64,000 bases of DNA from Benincasa hispida. Its lineage: Eukaryota > Streptophyta > Magnoliopsida > Cucurbitales > Cucurbitaceae. The position numbers were made by a program, and so were the translations under genes. The stretch spans positions 65,659,954 through 65,723,953 of the forward strand of contig NC_052360.1 in assembly GCF_009727055.1 (NCBI RefSeq), written 5' to 3'. Under the pieces are notes generated by a model. That model did not search any database. It saw nothing but the letters and a program-made list of their open reading frames with translations, and was not told where the DNA came from. Below are positions 57,504 to 64,000 of this stretch, one piece after another (positions within the stretch are counted from its first letter, which is position 1; each line of letters opens with the position of its first letter).

Positions 57504-58982
57504 ATTTTTTGGCACTGTTGTCGGGGACTTGGCAGCTAAATGTGTGTTAAGTTTTGTGTCTCTACAAGCAAACTTTTTATCTTGGGAGTATTGCAGCTTG
57601 TGCGACCAGGTTGCAAACAATATTGAAGTGTAGGCGATGCACCGAAAGTCGGTATTAACCCCAAGGTAGAAGGGCAATCAGTCGCAAAAGAGCTTAAGGT
57701 AGTTCTAAGCTCATGGTGGCCAACATGCGCCCAACAATTGCCGGAAGTTCCAATGGTCAGGGCATGATCCTTGACTCAAGCAGTTGAGAACCATCTCATG
57801 CATGGAAGACTCCTTGCAGTAACAACACTCCTATTTTTCAAGGGATGACTTCTACTCTATCTTTACTTTGGTTTCTTAGTATAGGTTATTTTCTTTTTCA
57901 TTGTTATTTTAGATATATGGCTACTTCCTTGGTTGTGGTACGTTTTCTTTTGTAGGTGCAACAATAAGTCTCCTCGGTTCGTAGTTCAACGGAAGAATTC
58001 CTTTCATTCTCCAATGCATGGCTTCGATCGCGTGAATTCCAACGCATGATCGCATACGTTGTTCCGCCTAAGGTCTTTTCTTGTTATCTTGTATACCTTA
58101 TCCTTTTGAAATTCTTTCTTTCCTGATTGCGTTGTTTTGCGATGTTTATATGATGGTACGTATAGTTCACCGCATCTTCTAACTAATCAACACAAGGCAT
58201 TCTTTACTTTTATTAGCTTCTTCAAATTTTGAAAGTCTTAAGTTTTATTTTTTGCAAACCTTTGTTCAAACATTTATTACTGCATTCTCGTAATTTTGTT
58301 TTTAGCTTTGCGGTGATAATGCTGCCAACCTCTAAGTTTGGGGGTGGCAGCTGTCTCGGAGAATTGCGTTCATTGCATTGCGATCATTTGAAAAAAAAAA
58401 GTGAAGCGAGCTTTTGAAAATAATAACTCCACTGTCAACGCAATGGGGAAACCCATGTTGATAAGAGTTAAGCTGAGAAAGGCACTTGCTCGAAGTTGGA
58501 TGTCTGCATGACACACGTGGGGGCAAACCAAAACAAAGGCAAGTCACTAGGATTAGCGCATAAGCGCAACTCCTCTGTCCGGCGCAAGCCAAATCAAATG
58601 AGACAAGAGTTGAGTTGAATATGGAACGCAACCGAAGTGGGGGTAAACCAAAACGAAGGGTGTAACAAGGTTCAATGCCGCATTTGAATAAGCCATCACA
58701 AATTTTTTAAGTATTTTGAATGAACGCATTCTCAAAATCTAAACACAAAGTTGCGATGAATAAAGAAAAAGTTTTTAAGCAAAGGCTTGCCGGATCTAAA
58801 CTTAGAAAAGATCTTTTTGGAGAAGCAGCTTAAGTGGAGGAGAGCATTATAGTGATGGTCAGAGGAGTGTGTAAATTATATTTTGAGAAGCTGGTTATCG
58901 CAAAGGAAGACATGAAGGTGAGTTAGAATTTCTTAAGTATAAAGCATGCTTAAGGACAAGCATGATTTTAAGTTTGGGGGTG
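57504..58982 (+). other. B internal region: primer site, non-coding body, polypurine tract
   Basis: TGGCACTGTTGTCGGGGA (57510-57527) is the tRNA-Asp type primer site. The body has no ORF over about 100 codons with recognisable content. It contains AGTTTGGGGGTGG at 58335-58347, like the polypurine tract, the motif GTTGGATGTCTGCATGACAC followed by ACGTGGGGGC (58496 on) also seen in A1 and A2, and a weaker copy near 58636. AAGTTTGGGGGTG at 58970-58982 is the polypurine tract. ORFs 58229 (+), 58332 (-) and 58553 (-) are unsupported. Confidence 0.75.
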
Positions 58983-61150
58983 TGATGACATGCAGAAATG
59001 CATGTCATCTTAGGCCTTTTACTTAGAATTATGAAGATCGTTAAGCAGAATATGCGTCAATCATGATAGGAATTGATGAGAAAATGAGCTTGCGTCGATC
59101 AGCATGTTAAATCTCAGCTAACCCGTTATTTTGCGTTATTATGCGTTCAATGTTCTATTTTTGTAGCTAAAACAGGAAATGGACGCAAACGTGGAAACCG
59201 AACCACCGCACACACGACCGCATGCAGAGAAACACTCCATCGCAAGGTTGAATACGTCGATCAACGCATGGATGTTGCTGTAATCAGCCATATGCCTGTC
59301 TCTTATACACATCTAGATGTGTATAAGAGACAGGCGTCGATCAACGCATGGATGTTGCTGTAATCAGCCGTATGCGTCCATCGCATGGGAGTTGCGCTCG
59401 CCTAGCGATTACGGTCATCGTGTAGAGTTGCGATATTAAGCGAATGTGGTCATTGAATGATTGCGACTATGCAACAATGCATACTAATGGGATCAATGCA
59501 AGGTTGGTGGAATGGACGCATCAACGCATCTACAACGAGAAAAACTAAAAGATGATGTTGACATTTCACCTACCACACCGTTATTAGCAGAGGTTCAAAA
59601 TGGACTAATGCGCCGAATGTCAGATTCAGAGCAGTCCAATTAATGTTGTTGGTGAGCCAAGCTCTATAAATAGAAGCTGATGAGCAGAAATTCAAGTTAA
59701 CCGGGGATGATCCTTGTGATTCGTGGATTTTCCCCGTGATCCAGATAAATTACATGAGAAGATGACTGAGAGTTCTTCACCTCCTTCATCCGTTCCGAGT
59801 GACGACCGGAGCCTTTGACCGGAGCTAGAACTCGAGAGAGTCAGCTCCTCCGCCCATCCATGGCACCACCGGCACCTTTGACGCACATCTGCTGGAAGCA
59901 AGCCTTTGCTTCTAGCCGGCCATTTCCTTTCCCTTTCTTTTCTCATATTATATTGTATGACATTTTGTGATTAAGAAATTAATACAATTTATTTTCAATG
60001 CATTTCTCTGTTCCATCGACTCCATCTCCATCTTCTTTGCTTAGCATCTTTACTTTCATTGTGGGTATCACATACTGAGTCATGTGGATTAGATATATGA
60101 AGCATGTAGCAAGCCACCGAGAGGTGTGCGTTGCGCGAGTGTGTGAGGAACCTTATTTGCTTAGTGTGAAGCTGCGACAAAGCCTGTCTATAGGCTAACG
60201 CATTGCTTGTCTATGAGTAAAATCAGCAGCAATCAACTGCCCGGGAGGGTAAGTGGTTGGTCGCATTAAGCAATGTTTGCATTGTTCACTAGGGATAGTA
60301 ACAATCTTAGGTCAGCAAAGTTCATGCAGTTACCTTGTCCTATGAGCACTTCATTCATCATTTAGGCATACTTTGGAGAGTAGTCTAAAACACAAATCTA
60401 AGACTCGAGAGAGTGGATTGAAACGCATAGGCAAGAATGGGGATCTTAGAGATAAGCTCTGTTTGCTTCACACATCGTATGCACCCTACAGAATGGATTT
60501 GCATGCATCCAGGAAGTATGATAAGGGGTTATGCGGTAGCCACGCTCATGCGACGAGAGCTAACGAGCTGGTTATGGAGGTCTAGGCAGGCATAGGCTTC
60601 TCAGCAATATCACAGATACACCGCATACGTCCTAGAGTTAGGTTCACGTGTGTGTAGCATGATTGCATGGTTTGTATTGACTAAGGTTGCCCTTGTGGTC
60701 ACCTTAAGGATTGCAATGAAATCATCTCCGCATTTTATCTATTTTTCCATACATTTATTTCATGTCAAGCATTTTCGTATCTCGACCTCTCATGCATATT
60801 CTCATTGTGTTGTTTGTTAGATAGGAATAGGAGTAGGATTAACTTAGCAACCTCCCTTCCATTCTTTTATTTAAACCGCCGCATGCACATTACCGCATAC
60901 ATATAGCTACAAGTCCCTGTGTTCGACCTCGAATTACTCGAGAAACTTGCATTCGCGTTATACTTGGCAATGAGCACAAGAAAACTTGTGACAGGATGCA
61001 TGATCATCCATACATCCGTTAATGCATTATCATTCTAACGCATGAACATCGACACATGACTATCAACGCATATCTTAGGAAAATGCATCGCGTACTACGT
61101 CCAAGGGATTTTAGTTGTTAAATAATTTGACTTCTAATTTCCCGTCATCA
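58983..61150 (+). mobile_element. B 3' LTR (2168 bp including adapter artefact)
   Basis: TGATGACATGCAGAAATGC at the start, GTCATCA at the end. TATAAATA at 59665-59672. It is longer than the 5' LTR because of an adapter and a 40-bp duplication around 59296 and small indels. ORFs 59692 (-), 59995 (-) and 60373 (+) are unsupported. Confidence 0.87.
59296..59333. other. Nextera mate-pair junction adapter (artefact)
   Basis: Full 38-bp adapter. The roughly 40 bases before it (from CGTCGATCAACGCATGG, 59255) are repeated directly after it (59335), showing that the join was made by overlapping the same sequence twice. Confidence 0.97.
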
Positions 61151-62769
61151 GCAGTTCGCATGTGGTCTAAGGGTGCAACACATGAGAGCTGCTCAAGGCC
61201 TATAGTGTTAGAAAAGGAATTGGAGTAATACCAGCCCGCAAGGCAGGGGCGAAGGAAGTCAGCCCTCCAAAAAGAGTTTGAAAATGAATTAAGGAAGATG
61301 GTGCAGAAGCCAAGAGCACACGTGGTGCCCAAATGCAAGGTAACTGGCATATTACCTTAAAAAGACCAAAGAGAGGAAGCGTCAGTTTAATGACATCCTT
61401 GCCGAGAAGGGCTTCTTCACTGAACGCAACCCATTGTCGCCATATATAACCGAAACTGTGGACGCAATGGGCTAGGATCACTATGCGTTGGGCATACAAG
61501 GATTTGGCCCAACCTTGTCCGCCAATTTTATAGTAGTGAGTTTGATATGGATAGAAGTATGGCATTCGTTGATGGTGTTTTGGTGCGCTTCTCAGGCGAC
61601 AAAATTAATGTAGTGTTCAATATTACAAGTAACCCAGACGTAGAGGGAAACCGCCTCTTGGAACATCCGACTCCAAGGCAAGTAGAAGATGCGTTCAGAG
61701 TAGTGGCCAAACCTGGAAGCAAATGGAAACATCAAGAAATGAAGTAAAGATCTTAGCTTCCAGGAATCTGAAACCAGACGCAAACTTATGGTATTATTTG
61801 ATTAAGAAAAGCATATGCCTACAACGCATGATGAAACATTATCAAGAGAACGCGTCCTGGCCACTTACGGTATCATGCTATACATTCCTCTAGACGTAGC
61901 GAGGATAATAAGGGACAGATCAAAGCTATTAAAGCCAAACCACGAGGATAACTTTATTTCCCTTGGCTGATCTGTGCATTGTGTGAACACGGGGCATCCC
62001 TCTAGGGGATGATTATGAAGAATTCGATGGTCTGATGGATATCAAGTTGATCAGGCGTCTGCTTCACGGTTCGCCGCACCAGCTGCCTTACCCCTTTCGC
62101 AAGGACGCAACAGCCAGACCTCGACCCTCCAAACGTGCCCCCAAAAGAAGACACGTCCGAGTGATTGAACACAACGATGAAGCTTTGAAGAATGAAGATT
62201 ACGAAGCGGAGCATGCGTTTACTGATGAAGAAGCGCGGCCAGACCTAAACATCCCTCTCCCAAGCTCACCTTTGGCCCCGCAAGAAGGGATTCTTGATCC
62301 AATGCAGTACGAGACTACCAATTTATATCAAGAAATCCCTAGTCCCCCTCCTTCGCCCTTACCAGTGCCAATTCCGACTTTTGTGCCCCCTCCCATTATT
62401 TTTTAACCAACTGGGTTAGGGTTAAGTAACGCAAGAAATATTGAAGACCCAATTGAAAGAACTGAAGAGCCAACACCGCCACAACCACACATGGATATTG
62501 ACGAGTTGAAAACTTTCATTAGTGAGCAACTTAGAACACTGGCCACGTCTATTAAAACTCTTCAACGACAAAATAGGGTTTTAAGGGATTACTTGCGGCA
62601 GCAAACAAGAAGAATGTAGGACCAGTTTGTCTACACAACGTAATATATTAATCAGGTCCTGGTTGGAATGTTTGCCTTTCCACCGCTACCTGCTCACCTA
62701 AGGAACCCTCTGCGCTTCATGGATGAAGACCCTGCAGAAGAACGCAGGGATGATGTGCCAGCACAATAA
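61151..62769 (+). pseudogene. A2 ORF3, central domain and C-terminal part
   Basis: Continues A2 ORF3 after B. 61547-61747 holds AFVDGVLVRFSGDKINVVFN and EGNRLLEHPTPRQVEDAFRV; 61760-62030 holds LWYYLIKKSI and then broken text for the Transposase_32-like domain; 62035-62406 holds MDIKLIRRLLHGSPHQLP, KRAPKRRHVRVIEHNDEA and a Pro-rich run (IPSPPPSPLPVPIPTFVPPP). 62407-62769 keeps DELKTFISEQLRTLATSIKT, LQRQNRVLRDYLRQQTRRM and FMDEDPAEERRDDVPAQ before the stop. The stop after PPPIIF (62404) lies in a stretch that is missing in A1 because of its adapter artefact. Confidence 0.7.
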
Positions 62770-63807
62770 GTTTGGGGGTGTTGGTTACTTTGTACTTTGT
62801 TTTATTTGTTAATCTTTTGTATTTGTTTATTATTTTTGTTTAGTCTATGAGTTATCCAATGAAAATGAATGAAATTTAGATCATTTTTTTTATCCTTGCG
62901 TTTGTCCTTAGCATACTTTTTTTGTTCTTTAGCTATTTTTCTAGTCTTGTGCATTGTTTTACCTCAATGATATTAGAAATATGAAATTTATAAGTACAGA
63001 GTAGGCGTTAGGAAAATCAACAGAGTCTGAGCTTTTCTAAAAAGTCTACATGATTTCTTTCTAACACATGCAAACTTTAAATCAAAACTCCTTTCAAAAC
63101 TCTCAAAGCCTTTTCGAAATGTTGTTTCACTTTTAGCAATGAGGATTTAGCTGATCTCCAAATTTGGGGATAAGGGAAATTTGAGTTAAGACGCATTAAT
63201 TGAGTACATCAAAAAGAAAGGAAACAAAATAGAAAGATGTTAAACGCAAATTCCTCTATCATTACTCTAAAAGAAAAACCTCAAATTGGCATGAGTTAAA
63301 AATTGGAACAGCACTTAGTCGTAGTTGAATGCTCGCATGATACCCGTGGGGGCAATCCAAAATGAAGTTAAGTCTCCTAGACCAATGCGTCTCAAAACTT
63401 CTCAATCCAGTTCAAAGAAGTTGTATCTTGAAACGCATGCATGCTAGATATGAGTTTAGGTGTTAAGGGCTCTCACCCGTAGTTGGATGCTCGCATGGGT
63501 AACCGAAAATTTATACTTTTCTTTTAACCGGCATCTATTTTTTTTTTAAAAAAAAAAACATCTAACGCATTGCTGGTTTAGAAAAAAACGAGAATGTTTT
63601 GAGAAACGAAAGGAGTTGTTGACGAAAAGCTTGCTACACCTGAAATAAAACATTCCTCCTTTTAGAAAAGAATCAACCTACGTTACATTTTCCAAACTCC
63701 AATCTCAAGCTTATAAGTGAATATGATGAAAGGTGAACTCTGCACACTACAGATAATGGAGATAAGAAAGAATTATTTATGGAATGCTTGAGGACAAGCA
63801 TTGTTCA
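62770..63807 (+). other. A2 3' non-coding region
   Basis: Collinear with A1 11256-12344. One good copy of the GTTGAATGCTCGCATGAT ... CCCGTGGGGGC motif at 63325-63360 and a truncated second at about 63480. G-rich tracts resembling the polypurine tract at 62769 and 63160. A/T run at 63538-63558. Confidence 0.6.
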
Positions 63808-63819
63808 AATTTGGGGGTG
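63808..63819 (+). other. A2 polypurine tract
   Basis: AATTTGGGGGTG immediately before the 3' LTR. Confidence 0.8.
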
Positions 63820-64000
63820 TGATAACTCGTAGAAATAGAAGTTATTGTGGCTTAAAAGTTGGAACAATTAGGGTCTTTAATGATAAAATCTCATCATTTT
63901 TAGAAGAAACGCATGGAATTTCTCGAACACTATCAAACTCATGCAAAAGAATGTTTATTGCTAAAATACTGCGACACTAACGCATGATATTGCAGGATCT
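63820..64000 (+). mobile_element. A2 3' LTR, first 181 bp
   Basis: TGATAACTCGTAGAAATAG onward matches 50725-50905 closely. The rest lies outside the window. Confidence 0.9.

Larger units (their letters stand above)
55489..61150 (+). mobile_element. B: non-coding gypsy-like element with long LTRs (LARD-like)
   Basis: LTRs of about 2.0-2.2 kb flank an internal region of only 1.48 kb that codes for nothing recognisable. LTRs start TGATGACATG and end GTCACCA/GTCATCA, giving short terminal inverted repeats. Primer site tRNA-Asp type, polypurine tract identical in style to A1/A2. This is the pattern called LARD (large retrotransposon derivative), which relies on enzymes of others. It splits ORF3 of A2 between 55488 and 61151; no matching 5-bp duplication is evident (AATAT left, GCAGT right). 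Confidence 0.83.
50725..64000 (+). mobile_element. A2: pol-deleted gypsy relative of A1, interrupted by element B
   Basis: Full 5' LTR, tRNA-Asp primer site, gag, a direct jump from the end of gag to the end of integrase, ORF3 (split by B), 3' non-coding region, polypurine tract and the first 181 bp of the 3' LTR at the window end. It lacks about 3.8 kb of protease-RT-RNase H-integrase that A1 has (about 4240-8025). It would need enzymes from another element. Inserted in C6; five bases before it are GATAT, and the right duplication is outside the window. Confidence 0.88.

Noticed and set aside
55484..61155. Target-site duplication around the complete B element
   Set aside because: AATAT on the left and GCAGT on the right do not match; the pre-insertion sequence cannot be restored with confidence, so no duplication is claimed.
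1..64000. tRNA or rRNA genes, microRNA precursors
   Set aside because: I saw only primer-site complements of tRNA-Met and tRNA-Asp, not full tRNA genes; inverted repeats noticed are short or adapter-derived.

Overview
The window is plant nuclear repeat DNA and I see no host gene in it. It is a tower of nested LTR retrotransposons. The Ty1/copia copies are related to the TNT1/Tork type, and the Ty3/gypsy copies have an Athila/Tat-like layout with a tRNA-Asp primer site. From memory of similar Pol proteins I would guess a dicot, probably a cucurbit, but the window cannot prove that. Every coding region carries stops, frameshifts or deletions. I use my own labels: A1 and A2 are gypsy copies; B is a long-LTR, non-coding gypsy-like family; C0 to C6 are copia copies.

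Layout. 1-1664 is the 5' end (leader, primer site, LTR) of a minus-strand copia, C0. 1665-13898 is gypsy A1 (+), with gag, protease, RT, RNase H, integrase and a third reading region (ORF3) downstream of integrase. 13899-20920 is minus-strand copia C1, into which A1 inserted. 20921-23485, 25535-27355 and 37697-37955 are three pieces of plus-strand copia C2. They are separated by a solo B LTR (23486-25534, perfect 5-bp target duplication) and by copia C3 (27356-37696, +). 37956-47580 is minus-strand copia C4. It carries a solo copia LTR C5 (38414-40334, perfect target duplication) in its integrase and another LTR-like insertion in its leader. 47581-50724 is the 3' end of minus-strand copia C6. 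50725-64000 is gypsy A2 (+), which has lost pol but keeps gag and ORF3, and is itself split by a complete B element (55489-61150).

The inferred order of insertion is C4, then C2 into C4, then C1, C3 and the B solo LTR into C2, and A1 into C1. On the other side C6 went into C4, A2 into C6, and B into A2.

Biologically, the most interesting part is the ORF3 module of A1 and A2. It encodes a proline-rich and acidic N-terminal part, a domain resembling the plant 'Transposase_32' family, and a C-terminal helix-rich tail. In both copies it is preceded by its own TATA box and a palindromic GTCA/TGAC element at the same spacing, which suggests an internal promoter. A2 and B look like non-autonomous partners that share the primer site and polypurine tract of A1. 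The copia leaders carry arrays of short palindromes (ACGATCGT and TTATAA-N3-TTATAA types).

A technical caveat matters as much as the biology. Five full copies and one half copy of the Nextera (Tn5 mosaic end) mate-pair junction adapter are built into the sequence at 4165, 10880, 36614, 36886, 37301 and 59296. Local duplications or losses surround them, so those stretches are assembly artefacts. There is also a 9-N gap at 30169-30177.
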